DNA from: an uncultured Acidobacteriota bacterium
GTDB lineage: Bacteria; Acidobacteriota; Blastocatellia; RBC074
Assembly: GCA_902825875.1 (NCBI GenBank)
Contig: CADECP010000002.1
Coordinates: 124,001 to 188,000 of the forward strand
DNA: 64,000 nucleotides
Direction: 5' to 3'
The notes below the pieces were generated by a model. The model was given only the letters and a program-made list of their open reading frames with translations. It was not told where the DNA came from and did no database searches. Numbering within the stretch: position 1 is the first letter of the stretch; every line of letters begins with the position of its first letter. Positions 38,160 through 46,930 of the stretch are shown here, piece after piece. The position numbers and the translations under genes were made by a program.

Positions 38160-41053
38160 CATCTGAACGCTGGGCGCGAATAGATCAACTGCTGGACGAG
38201 GCGATGGAACTGCCATTGGCGGAGCGTCCCGCGTTTTTGGATCAAGCCTGTGCAGGCGATCAAGAATTGCGCGCCGAAGTGGAGTCGCTGCTGGACGCGC
38301 ACGAACAAGCCGAAGCCAAATTTCTGAAAGCTCCTGCGTTGGAAATTGCCGCTCAACAACTGGCTGCGAATAAAGACCGTTCGCTGATTGGAAAAGTGTT
38401 CAGCCATTACAGCGTGATTTCGGTTTTGGGTGTAGGCGGAATGGGCGAAGTTTTTTTGGCGCGCGACACGCAATTGAATCGCAAAGTCGCGTTGAAGTTT
38501 TTGCCCGCGCAATTCACTCAGGACGAAGCCCGCATCAAACGATTTCAGCGCGAAGCCAAATCCGCTTCGGCCTTGAATCATCCGAACATCATCACGATTT
38601 ACGAAATCGGCCAGATAGAAAACAAACACTTCATCGCCGCCGAACTGGTCGAAGGCCAAACGTTGCGCGAATTGATTGCCAATGGCCGAGTTGCCGAAAA
38701 AGACGCCGTTGAAATCGCCATCCAGATTTGCTCCGCGCTGGCAGCCGCACACGAAGCTGGGATCATTCACCGCGACATCAAACCGGAAAACATCATGCTG
38801 CGCCGAGATGGGTACGTGAAGGTGCTTGATTTCGGTCTGGTCAAACTGACCGAGCAGGAAAAGTCGGCTGGGCGCACGAATCCTTCTGAAGCCGACGTTG
38901 GCAAAACAAATCCGGGAGCAGTGCTGGGCACGGCGAAATACATGTCGCCCGAACAAGCCAGTGGACAGGAAGTTGATCGTCGCACGGACATTTTCAGTTT
39001 GGGCGTGACGCTTTACGAATTGCTGACCGGATTGCCGCCATTCAAAGGCGACCGTATGGCTGCGATTTTGGACGCGATAATTCATCACCAGCCAGTTGCG
39101 CTGACTACCACGCGCCCGGATTTGAACTCAGAGCTTGATCGAATCGTCAGTCGCGCTTTGGAAAAAGACCGCGAGCTTCGTTACCAGTCGGCGGATGATT
39201 TGCGCGCCGACCTGAAACGGTTGCAGCGCAAATTGAATTCGCTGGAAACCAGCGAGTTTGCCGCTCGGCCAACATCGCCTGTTCCGGCGAAAGCTTCGCC
39301 GAAAAGAAATCTGGTCATTGCGGCAATTGCCGCTGCATTGGTGATAGTCGCTGGAATCGCCTGGTGGTTGTTGGCCAGGGAAAGCGATTCGATTGAGGAT
39401 TGGAAAACAGCGGAATACAGAGAGTTGACGGAATTTGTCGGCGCGAAAACCGGGCCTGCAATTTCTCCTGACGGCCAGTTCATTGTTTACGCTCGCAGAA
39501 TCAACGGCCAATACGATCTGTTTTGGCAGCGTGTGGATGGGCAAAGCTCGACGAATTTGACTCCGAACAGTCCGGCGGAAGACAGCGACCCGATGTTTTC
39601 TCCCGACGGCAAATTGATTGCGTTTCGGTCGGAGCGTGAAGACGGCGGAATTTATTTGATTGGCTCGACGGGCGAAAACGAACGCCTGATGGTACAGGGC
39701 GGATTTAATCCTTCGTGGACGCTGGACGGTTCTGAGATTTTGTATTCGACGCAACGCGGCAGCAACGCTTTTCACCGAGTAGGTATTGGCGGACAAATTT
39801 GGGCGATCAATTGGCGCACTGGCGTAAAGCGGCAAATTCCTGCCGGACCGGATGCCGTGCAACCGCGTTTGTCGCCGAACGGATTTCGCATCGCTTACTG
39901 GGGATTGAAAAACTCATCGCAGCGCGACATTTGGACAATTCCGGCAAATGGCGGAAAGCCGGTTGCCGTGACCGATGATGATGCGGCAGATTTTTCCCCC
40001 GTCTGGTCGCCGGATGGTCGTTATCTGTATTTTTCCAGCAATCGCACGGGGCGGATGAGTCTGTGGCGAGTGCGAATTGATGAAGCCACAGGGGAAACTT
40101 TGGACGCTCCTCAGCCGTTGCCGATTCAAACGCAATACAACCAGTTTTTGACGATTTCGCGCGATGGCAAACAGATGGCTTACGCCAGTAAAGCGACGAC
40201 GACCAACATTCGTCGCGTCGCTTTTGATCCGGTCGCGGGCAAAGTGATTGGAACCCCGGAGTGGGCAACCAACATGACTCGCCGAGCCACTGCCCCGGAT
40301 GTTTCGTCCGATGGCCAACGCCTGACGTTCTTTAGTTACGGCGATCCACAGATGGATATTTTCGTGTCGAAAATTGGCAGTAAAGACGGCCCCACGCAAT
40401 TGACCAACGACCGTGTGATAGACCGCGGGTCGCGTTGGTCGCCAAATGGCCAACGCATCGCGTTCTTTTCCAATTTGTCCGGGTTATATGAAATCTGGAC
40501 GATTCGTCCCGATGGCGGAGACCGGCAACAACTGACATTCAGCAAGCCAGGGGAGCCGGGCTATCTTGATCCGGCTTGGTCCCCTGATGGAACGCGCATG
40601 CTGTTTACTCAGCGTGGCGGCGGGCAAAGTTTCATTATGGATTTGAATCAGCCGTTCCAATCCCAAACGCTGTTTGCTTTTCCGAAACTCAGCAACGGCA
40701 ATGGCTATACGGCTTACAACTGGTCACACGACGGCGCGCGCATTGCGGGCACGGAATGGAGTAATGGCAAAGACTTGCCCGGAATCGTCGTTTACGACAT
40801 GGCTTCCCAACAATACACGCGGCTGAACAACGAAGGCGACAACGCCTATTGGCTGCCGGATAATCGCCGAATGGTTTATTCCTATCAGTTCAAAATCTCC
40901 CTGCTGGATTCGCAAACCAAAGCTTCGCGGTTGTTGTTGGCTCCTGAAACCGAAGACACTTACGAAAATCCTATCTTGTCCCGCGATGGCCGCTGGCTGT
41001 ATTACGCGGCCACTCACAACGAAGAAAGCGTCTACCTGATTTCGTTCAAATGA
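38156..41053 (+). CDS. Membrane Ser/Thr kinase with C-terminal WD40/TolB-like beta-propeller
   Basis: 965 residues from the ATG at 38156 that overlaps the sigma stop. The first 80 residues are a helical segment (MTSERWARIDQLLDEAMELP) seen before many such kinases. The kinase has GVGGMGEVFLA, VALKFLP, HRDIKPEN (His205, Asp207), DFGLVKL and TAKYMSPEQA. One membrane helix (LVIAAIAAALVIVAGIAWWL) leads to an extracytoplasmic TolB/WD40-like propeller of PD40 type with many 'S-P-D-G-x' turns (AISPDGQFIVYAR, MFSPDGKLIAFRS, VWSPDGRYLYFSS). It probably senses an envelope signal and controls the coupled sigma factor. This is inferred from context. Confidence 0.93.
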   Translation: MTSERWARIDQLLDEAMELPLAERPAFLDQACAGDQELRAEVESLLDAHEQAEAKFLKAPALEIAAQQLAANKDRSLIGKVFSHYSVISVLGVGGMGEVFLARDTQLNRKVALKFLPAQFTQDEARIKRFQREAKSASALNHPNIITIYEIGQIENKHFIAAELVEGQTLRELIANGRVAEKDAVEIAIQICSALAAAHEAGIIHRDIKPENIMLRRDGYVKVLDFGLVKLTEQEKSAGRTNPSEADVGKTNPGAVLGTAKYMSPEQASGQEVDRRTDIFSLGVTLYELLTGLPPFKGDRMAAILDAIIHHQPVALTTTRPDLNSELDRIVSRALEKDRELRYQSADDLRADLKRLQRKLNSLETSEFAARPTSPVPAKASPKRNLVIAAIAAALVIVAGIAWWLLARESDSIEDWKTAEYRELTEFVGAKTGPAISPDGQFIVYARRINGQYDLFWQRVDGQSSTNLTPNSPAEDSDPMFSPDGKLIAFRSEREDGGIYLIGSTGENERLMVQGGFNPSWTLDGSEILYSTQRGSNAFHRVGIGGQIWAINWRTGVKRQIPAGPDAVQPRLSPNGFRIAYWGLKNSSQRDIWTIPANGGKPVAVTDDDAADFSPVWSPDGRYLYFSSNRTGRMSLWRVRIDEATGETLDAPQPLPIQTQYNQFLTISRDGKQMAYASKATTTNIRRVAFDPVAGKVIGTPEWATNMTRRATAPDVSSDGQRLTFFSYGDPQMDIFVSKIGSKDGPTQLTNDRVIDRGSRWSPNGQRIAFFSNLSGLYEIWTIRPDGGDRQQLTFSKPGEPGYLDPAWSPDGTRMLFTQRGGGQSFIMDLNQPFQSQTLFAFPKLSNGNGYTAYNWSHDGARIAGTEWSNGKDLPGIVVYDMASQQYTRLNNEGDNAYWLPDNRRMVYSYQFKISLLDSQTKASRLLLAPETEDTYENPILSRDGRWLYYAATHNEESVYLISFK

Positions 41054-41056
41054 TCG

Positions 41057-42281
41057 TCAAGGTACATCCGCCAGATTTTCGCGCAGTTGTTTGATCGGCT
41101 CGAAAACGTAACTCAGCAACGTCCGTTTGCCGACGACGATTTCAGCCGTGCCGGTCATTCCCGCGTTCAAGTTTCGCGGCTGGCCTTTGACCGTAATTTC
41201 CTTTTCCGTCAGTTCAACGCGCGCTGTGAAGTTTGCGGAGCCTTCGCTTTTTGCCGGACTCAGCCAGACCAAGCGCCCGTGTTTGGCTCCGAAGCGTTGA
41301 TAAGGAAAAGCGTCGTATTTCAGCTTCACGCCTTGATCGAGTTTCAATTTGCCTACACCGGATTCGGGCACGGTCAGTTCGGCGACCAGTTGATTTCCGC
41401 CGCAAGCCAGTTCGGCCACGGTTTCGCCTTCGCCAACCATTGCGCCTTTGTCGCGGACTTTCAGTTTCAACACCACGCCCGAACAGGAGGCGAGCAGCCG
41501 CACTTGATTGCCATCAATGTTGCTCAATCCGGATTTCAAAGCCTCGGCGCGAATCTCGCCGGTTTTGGTTTTTTCCTTCAGGTCGCGCTCAAACTCTTTG
41601 AACTCGGTTTGTTTGGTTGCGCCAGTCAGTTTCAGCTTTTCGATTTCGGCGCGAGCGTCGCTCTGTTCCGTCGCCAACCGTTCGACTTCCGAAGCCAGTT
41701 CGCTGACTTCAATCAGCTTGGCGGTCAGTTGAGCCTGGCTGGCAATGCCTTCGCGGTAAAGTTTTTCGTAGCTGTCTTTCATCCGTTCGGTCAATGTCAG
41801 TTGCTGGCGTTTGTGAGCAATCAGCGTGTCCAGATGGCGAACGCGGCTTTCCAGCTTCCTGTTCGTCGGTCAGTTGAACGGAATCCAGTTTGCGTTTGGC
41901 GTTCAGGTAACTGTCGCCGGAACCGGCCAGTTGCGTTTCGATGGTTTGCAATTCTGCGGTTTGATTGGCGGCGGAATCCGAACGCAAAGTGACGAGCAAA
42001 TCGCCCTGAGCGACGGTTTGGCCTTCGACAGCCAGCAATTCCGTGACGATTCCGCTGCGAATGGCTTTGACCGGATCGGCTCCGCGCACCGGAGTCAGCG
42101 TGAATTGCGCCGTGACTTTTTCGGGCATCGAAATGGCGACGGCGGCAATCGTTCCCAGCACGAATACGGCCAACAACGCCCAAGCCAATCCGCGCGCAGC
42201 CCAATGCGGAGGCGTCAAATCCAGGAAGTTGGTTTTAGCATCAACGACAAGCGGGGTGGTGTTCGCAATTCTGGCGGCCAT
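41057..42281 (-). pseudogene. Frameshifted HlyD-family membrane fusion protein
   Basis: Two overlapping frames read as one protein. The upstream frame starts at 42281 (MAARIANTTPLVVDAKTNFL), has a membrane helix (LAWALLAVFVLGTIAAVAIS) and the first lipoyl half (VKAIRSGIVTELLAVEGQTV), and breaks down near 41845 after VQLTDEQEAG. The next frame continues sensibly (ESRVRHLDTLIAHKRQQLTL, then TERMKDSYEKLYREGIASQA) through the coiled coil and second lipoyl half to FEPIKQLRENLADVP. A +1 shift around 41840-41850 would restore about 407 residues. The type is the adaptor of peptide/bacteriocin ABC exporters. Either a pseudogene or a sequencing error. Only 3 bp separate its stop from that of the convergent kinase. 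Confidence 0.8.
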
Positions 42282-42305
42282 AAATTTTCTCCGTGATGAC
42301 GTTTG

Positions 42306-42383
42306 TAGTTCCGCCTTCAGGCGGCAGTGCGCGGCTTGCCGCGACTATGCGCGTTTGCGCGCGCCCGCCTGAAGGCGGAACTA
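42306..42383. repeat. GC-rich palindromic repeat with perfect 19 bp arms
   Basis: TAGTTCCGCCTTCAGGCGG at 42306-42324 is exactly complementary to 42365-42383. The core between them contains smaller hairpins (CGCGGCTTGCCGCG; GCGCGTTTGCGCGC). It sits 25 bp upstream of the frameshifted adaptor gene. It resembles REP/BIME-type elements. Confidence 0.8.
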
Positions 42384-42402
42384 TGAACGCGATGGTCTTG
42401 AT

Positions 42403-42645
42403 TTATCTGGCGGCAGCTTCGCGGACTTTCTGCACGGCAGGCAGCAACAAGCCGCCTTTGATTTCAGCTTCCGAGTCCTGGTCAACGGCCAAGTCGGCCA
42501 GCGGTTCGGTTGCGGCTTGCTGAGCGTCGTTGTCTACGCTGACAGTTTCGTTGTGGTTGAGAATGTTTCCTGGCGTGCCTTGAGTGTAAAACGGCCATTG
42601 CACACTGGTTGGCCCGCCGATCAATTCTGTGCTCGTAAAGGAGTC
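42403..42645 (-). pseudogene. C-terminal remnant of a possible exported-peptide gene, cut by the IS element
   Basis: The frame runs from the IS left end (about 42645) to the TAA at 42403, giving about 80 residues. It ends with an acidic segment closing in a double glycine (LADLAVDQDSEAEIKGG) and then LLLPAVQKVREAAAR. The 'L-x-x-L-x-V-D-x-D-x-A-x-x-I-K-G-G' pattern looks like a double-glycine leader of the kind cleaved by peptidase-containing ABC exporters, and the next gene is an exporter-type adaptor. No good start codon lies within the remnant, so the 5' part was probably lost with the IS insertion. The frame continues to 42792 only through IS sequence. Function is inferred weakly. Confidence 0.45.
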
Positions 42646-44040
42646 TGACCCGAGTCGCACAAAAGCGCCCGAAACTGTTGAACTGGCAAGCGCCAGAAGA
42701 ACGCGGAGGAGAATTTCTTCGTTTGTGTCGACTCCCGCCGGTCTCGTCCGGAAAAGGAGTTGGCTTAATGATACGCAAAGTGATGGAAGCAATCTATCAG
42801 AGCGTGGGCGGGTTGGATGTTCATCAGGAAACGGTCGTGGCTTGTCGGCGGCGGCTGATCCCGGATGGTCAGGCGGAGTTGGAAGTCCGGACGTTCAAGA
42901 CAACCAGCAGTGAGTTACGCGAATTAGGTGCGTGGCTTCAGGAATGGAGTGTGACTCACGTGGCGATGGAAAGCACTGGGGTTTATTGGGTGCCGGTCTG
43001 GAACGTGCTGGAAGGTCATTTCAAGCTGGTGTTGGAAAACGCGCAGCATCTGAAGAAAGTGCCGGGGCGCAAAGATGATGTGCCGGATGCGGAATGGATC
43101 GCGCAGTGTCAGCAATGCGGATTGCTGCGTGGAAGTTTCGTGCCGCCGACTGAGGTCAGGCAATGGCGTCAATTGACGCGGCATCGGACCAAGTTGGTGG
43201 ATCAACGTACCGGGGTCATCAATCGTCTGCACGCAGTGCTTGAGCAGGGCAACATCAAACTCTCGAATGTGGCATCAAGCATTATGGGAGTGAGCGGTCG
43301 GGCGATGATCAGTGCGCTGAGTCGTGGCGAGAGCGATCCGGCGAAATTGGCGTCGCTGGCGCGTGGACGGCTCAAAGCGAGCTACGAACGATTGGTTGAG
43401 GCGCTGGACGGACAACTCAACGACAATCAGCGTTGGATGCTCAAGCGGCTGCTGCTTCAGGTGGAGAGATTGGAGGACGAGATCGCCGCTTACAGCGAGC
43501 GGATCAAAGATCAGATGTCGTCTTACCAAAAGCAGCTTGAGCGACTGGATACGATCGGCGGAGTGGGGTTGCGTAGCGCGGAGAACTTGTTGGCTGAGAT
43601 TGGCCCTGACATGGATCAATTCCCGACCGACGATAACCTGGTTAGTTGGGGTGCATTGTGTCCTGGCAAAGACAAATCCGGTGGCAAGCAACGTAGCAGC
43701 AAAACGCCGAAGGGCAACAAGTGGCTCAAACGCGCCTTGACCGAAGCGGCCTGGGCAGCGAGTCACGAGAAAAATAGTTATCTGGCAGCCTTGTATAGAC
43801 GACTGTCGCCACGACGCGGAAAAAAAACGGGCAATCATCGCCGTGGCGCGGACGATCTTGCAGGCAGCCTGGCACATTCTGAAAGAGGACGTTGATTACC
43901 AGGAACGCGGCGGTGATTACTTCGATCATTTGAACGAAGAAAAGACCAAAGGCTATTTGCTCAAGCGCCTGGAGAAGCTTGGCTTCGAGGTCGAACTGAA
44001 GTCCAGGAAAGCAACGGCTTAAGCTTGGGTCCTATCACTG
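42640..44040 (+). mobile_element. IS110-family insertion sequence (ends approximate)
   Basis: The DEDD transposase and flanks fit an IS110 element of about 1.4 kb. IS110 elements lack clear terminal inverted repeats, so the limits are estimates. The left end is placed where the upstream gene frame loses character (near GGAGTCTGACCC at about 42642-42653). The right end is placed soon after the transposase stop (near GGGTCCTATC at about 44027). The 120 bp or so between the left end and the ATG is where IS110 elements encode a bridge RNA. I could not fold it by hand. Confidence 0.65.
42768..44022 (+). pseudogene. IS110 transposase with frameshift at an A8 run
   Basis: The ATG at 42768 has AAAGGAG upstream. 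The N-terminal RuvC-like DEDD domain is clear (GGLDVHQETVVACRR, VAMESTGVYW, KDDVPDAEWIAQ). The C-terminal Tnp_20 domain follows (LDTIGGVGLRSAENLLAEIG) with the serine-containing GNKWLKRALTEAAWAAS. In the annotated frame translation ends at 43895 in nonsense (KKTGNHRRGADDLAG). Removing one A from the A8 run at 43820-43827 restores RAIIAVARTILQAAWHILKE and continues to a TAA at 44022, giving about 417 residues. This is a mutation, a sequencing error, or expression by slippage on the A run. Confidence 0.85.
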
Positions 44041-44180
44041 CCAATTAAATTTCGACGTAAGAAGGCCGTCTTTTGGCGGCACTATCTGGGTATTTTTTTT
44101 ACCCCGCCTCAGTGAGGCTGGAGCTTCGGAGGAGGAGGCTTGCTCTTTGCGAATGAAGAAGTATGTCTTATGACTTCTGC
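44041..44180. other. Non-coding flank right of the IS element
   Basis: It holds a short hairpin (GCCTCAGTGAGGC) near 44105 and a T-rich stretch (GTATTTTTTTTACC). A minus-strand frame without an obvious start is open across it but shows no recognisable protein. I cannot tell whether it belongs to the gene cut by the IS. Confidence 0.4.
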
Positions 44181-45566
44181 TTAGTTTCGATGGCAAACGT
44201 TCAACGTGTTATTGCCATTTATCAGATCGAGAATTTTAGCCACAGCGATTTGATCCTGAGCATTGCCACTGGAAATGGACAATCGCGCTTCGCGGTACAG
44301 GTCTTTGAGTTGCGAAGTCGGCATCAGAATAAAACCATTGGACAGGGTCACGGGCGCAAATTGCAGGTTGTAGCAGGTCAGTTCGCCTTCCATTGCGTAA
44401 TAGACTTTGGCCGAACCGTCACCGCCTGCGTTCAGCACGTTCAATTGCGCTGCGACGAATTCCTGATTTAGTTGCTGCAACGGGGTGAATCCGCCGCGTA
44501 ACGCCAATTCCATTCGGCGAGTGTCCGTCGTGCTGATCGGACGATTGAAATTGACCCCGCCGATAATGACCGTGCCGCGCGGCAAACTGTTGATGTTCAG
44601 TTTGTAATACTGCGGCGAGCGATAACAGATGGTGTTGCATTCGCCGCCCTGGCCGCCGCCCGGATTCGGTTGCGGTGGCAATGGCGGTTCCTGATCCGGG
44701 AACGGGCAGTCGGCTTTGCAGGGAATTCCGGTGGGGAATCCGCCGCGAACGTTTTTCAGTAATCCGACTCCCACCAGATTTTCATCGCCCGGTGTGCGAT
44801 TGCGATTGACGACAATGTCCGTCACGACCACAGAAGTTGTTCCGAAGTTGTCGCCGCGCTGAATTTCCACACCGACTCGAAAACAACCTTGAAGAACAGA
44901 AAATCCATGCATTGGCCAGGCCAACGTCAACAGGTCAGTTCGTTGACCGCTTTCACCCGCAGAAGCGGCATAAGCAATGAACGCGCCTTTCACCAATGCC
45001 GGGCCGGTTGCGTACCGGTCGTTGACAAACAGCATCAGGTCGCTGTGAAGCTGTGTGACTTCAATTCCATTTGCCATCAACGTGAACAATCCGATTTCCG
45101 GGCCGGGCTTGCCTTCGGTCGTTTGCAGAAACAGGCGAACTTTGTCGCCAATCGTGCCCGAAGTTCCGGCAATAATCAGGTTGCCGTCCCAGATGGATTC
45201 CGCGCAGGTCAGCGCAGTGACTTTTTCGTTCGGAGTTGAAAGTGACAGGCCTTGCGGCGAAGTTTTTTGAAGCGCGCCAAAAGTTTCCGGGTCAGCACCA
45301 AACGTCGTCACGCTTGCTTCGAAGGTTTTGGTTCCTTCGGGAGCGTCGCTGATGGCCAACTGCATTGGGTTTGGCAATAGGTATAAATCGCCATCCGGCA
45401 ATTGAGAGGTTTTTTCAAAACCATGCACGACAGCGGGGATGTTGAGTCGCATAATGTCGGCGGCTTGCGCCGAATTCGACCGATGGTTGGAAATGTGGGG
45501 AAAAGTGGCAAAGCCAACAATCAAGCTGAGCAAAAAAAATGAAAGAACAAGCTGATACTTCTTCAT
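44181..45566 (-). CDS. Secreted protein of unknown function
   Basis: 461 residues. The ATG at 45566 opens a signal peptide (MKKYQLVLSFFLLSLIVGFA). I do not recognise any domain. The N-terminal 270 residues look beta-rich (LRLNIPAVVHGFEKT-like start, later KVRLFLQTTEGKPGPEIGLF). The middle is a Pro/Gly-rich linker with cysteines (IPCKADCPFPDQEPPLPPQP). The last 140 residues look like a separate domain (YYKLNINSLPRGTVIIGGVN; YYAMEGELTCYNLQFAPV). It is an orphan between the IS element and a long empty stretch, in what looks like accessory DNA. Probably periplasmic or exported. Confidence 0.65.
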   Translation of the reverse strand: MKKYQLVLSFFLLSLIVGFATFPHISNHRSNSAQAADIMRLNIPAVVHGFEKTSQLPDGDLYLLPNPMQLAISDAPEGTKTFEASVTTFGADPETFGALQKTSPQGLSLSTPNEKVTALTCAESIWDGNLIIAGTSGTIGDKVRLFLQTTEGKPGPEIGLFTLMANGIEVTQLHSDLMLFVNDRYATGPALVKGAFIAYAASAGESGQRTDLLTLAWPMHGFSVLQGCFRVGVEIQRGDNFGTTSVVVTDIVVNRNRTPGDENLVGVGLLKNVRGGFPTGIPCKADCPFPDQEPPLPPQPNPGGGQGGECNTICYRSPQYYKLNINSLPRGTVIIGGVNFNRPISTTDTRRMELALRGGFTPLQQLNQEFVAAQLNVLNAGGDGSAKVYYAMEGELTCYNLQFAPVTLSNGFILMPTSQLKDLYREARLSISSGNAQDQIAVAKILDLINGNNTLNVCHRN

Positions 45567-46173
45567 ACAAAAATCCCTTCCTAGCGCCCATCCGACACTG
45601 CGGCAGTCAGTTGAGGGGGGGAGCTATGGTAGTTGACACCATAGTTGTTGAAACAACTGCTACTTACGCTACCAGTGAGGTGCGTATGATATGCGGTCGG
45701 CTTTTACCCAATCAAGATTTATGCCTTTTGCACGACGCTTTTAATATTAATCTCGACCGCTCAGTTGCCTGCATTTGGCTGGTTCCGGTGAACTCCAGTC
45801 AATTAAAAAATCTGCCGTATGGTTTCAATCTTTCGGTCAATGAATCGCCCTGTGCTTAGATTTGATGACCGCCTCATTGACCGCTCGCGGCTTTAGGCTG
45901 AGCAATGATTGTGCCAGTGGTTATTTTCAAGATAAGTCCTGATATTTCATAGTTTGTGGTTTCAATTGGCGAGCAAGATTTACACGTCCGGCCATCATTG
46001 GATAGGTATTTTGTTTACAGTTTTGCGTATTGAATCAACAGAAGGCGACACGCAAAAGCGATGGCGACGTAATTTCTAACTTTGTGAAATTATCTGGCTG
46101 GCGGTCGTCTTGAGCTTGAGCTATAAAACGGCGTCGCAAATTTTCCACCTGAGAAAAATCACCATTTCGGCTT
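45567..46173. other. About 600 bp intergenic region, no recognisable gene
   Basis: AT-richer by eye than its neighbours, with stop codons in all frames and no clear repeat. A 106-codon frame at 45539-45859 has no ribosome-binding site or family pattern. The methyltransferase promoter may lie at the right end. Together with the IS element it looks like decayed accessory DNA. Confidence 0.45.
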
Positions 46174-46920
46174 ATGAAACATATTCAAGTCATCTTTTTG
46201 CTCGCATTTTGGCTGTTGAGTTGTCAAAACTCGTCGTCGCAATCGGTTTCTTCTGTGGCGCAAAAACCCAAAGAACCGGTGTATGAAACTCGCGCCAATC
46301 ACGATCCGAACGGCATAGGCAAGTTTTATATGGGGCGAGAGATCGCTCACGTGATGGGACATTTGGGAGCCGATTGGTTGGAACGTGACGACCGTGAGCA
46401 AACCGAATTGCCCAACGAAGTCGTCAAGCAGATGAAGCTGAAACCAACCGACGTGGTCGCCGACATCGGAGCCGGAACAGGTTACTTCACTTTTCGCATC
46501 GCTCCGCTGGTCAAACAAGGCAAAGTCCTGGCTGTGGACATTCAGCAGGAAATGCTTTCGATCATCGAAAGCCGCAAGAAACAATTCAACGCCGACAACA
46601 TCGTCACGATTCAGGGAACTGAAACCGATACGAAATTGCCTGCCAATTCAGTGGACGTGGTGCTGTTCGTGGATGCGTATCACGAGTTCTCGTATCCGCG
46701 CGAGATGATGGAAAGCATCGTCAAAGGCTTGAAGCCTGGCGGTCGCATCGTCCAAATCGAATATCGCGGTGAAGACCCCGACGTGCCGATCAAACGAGTT
46801 CACAAAATGACCGTCGCCCAAGCCAAAAAAGAAATGGCCGCCGTTGGACTGGTCTGGAAAGAAACCAAAGACTTTTTGCCGCAACAACATTTCCTTGTGT
46901 TTGAAAAGCCGAGACAATAA
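46174..46920 (+). CDS. Lipoprotein class I SAM-dependent methyltransferase
   Basis: 248 residues. The N-terminus reads as a lipoprotein signal (MKHIQVIFLLAFWLLSCQNS) with Cys after LLS, unusual for a methyltransferase because the enzyme would then face the periplasm. The Rossmann core is clear: motif I VVADIGAGTGYFTFRIAPLV, the acidic end of strand 2 (LAVDIQQEM), GTETDTKLPANSVDVVLFVD, and EMMESIVKGLKPGGRIVQIE. The substrate is unknown. Similar exported methyltransferase-like proteins occur in Acidobacteriota and Planctomycetes. It is followed after 10 bp by the ATP-grasp gene, so the two probably form an operon. Confidence 0.85.
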   Translation: MKHIQVIFLLAFWLLSCQNSSSQSVSSVAQKPKEPVYETRANHDPNGIGKFYMGREIAHVMGHLGADWLERDDREQTELPNEVVKQMKLKPTDVVADIGAGTGYFTFRIAPLVKQGKVLAVDIQQEMLSIIESRKKQFNADNIVTIQGTETDTKLPANSVDVVLFVDAYHEFSYPREMMESIVKGLKPGGRIVQIEYRGEDPDVPIKRVHKMTVAQAKKEMAAVGLVWKETKDFLPQQHFLVFEKPRQ

Positions 46921-46930
46921 ACGGACAACA

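Noticed and set aside
44041-44180. Missing 5' half of the IS-interrupted gene
   Set aside because: The minus-strand frame here does not join sensibly with the remnant at 42403-42645 and lacks similarity to it.
45539-45859. A 106-codon frame in the empty region
   Set aside because: It has no ribosome-binding site or recognisable motif and starts inside the upstream gene's 5' end.
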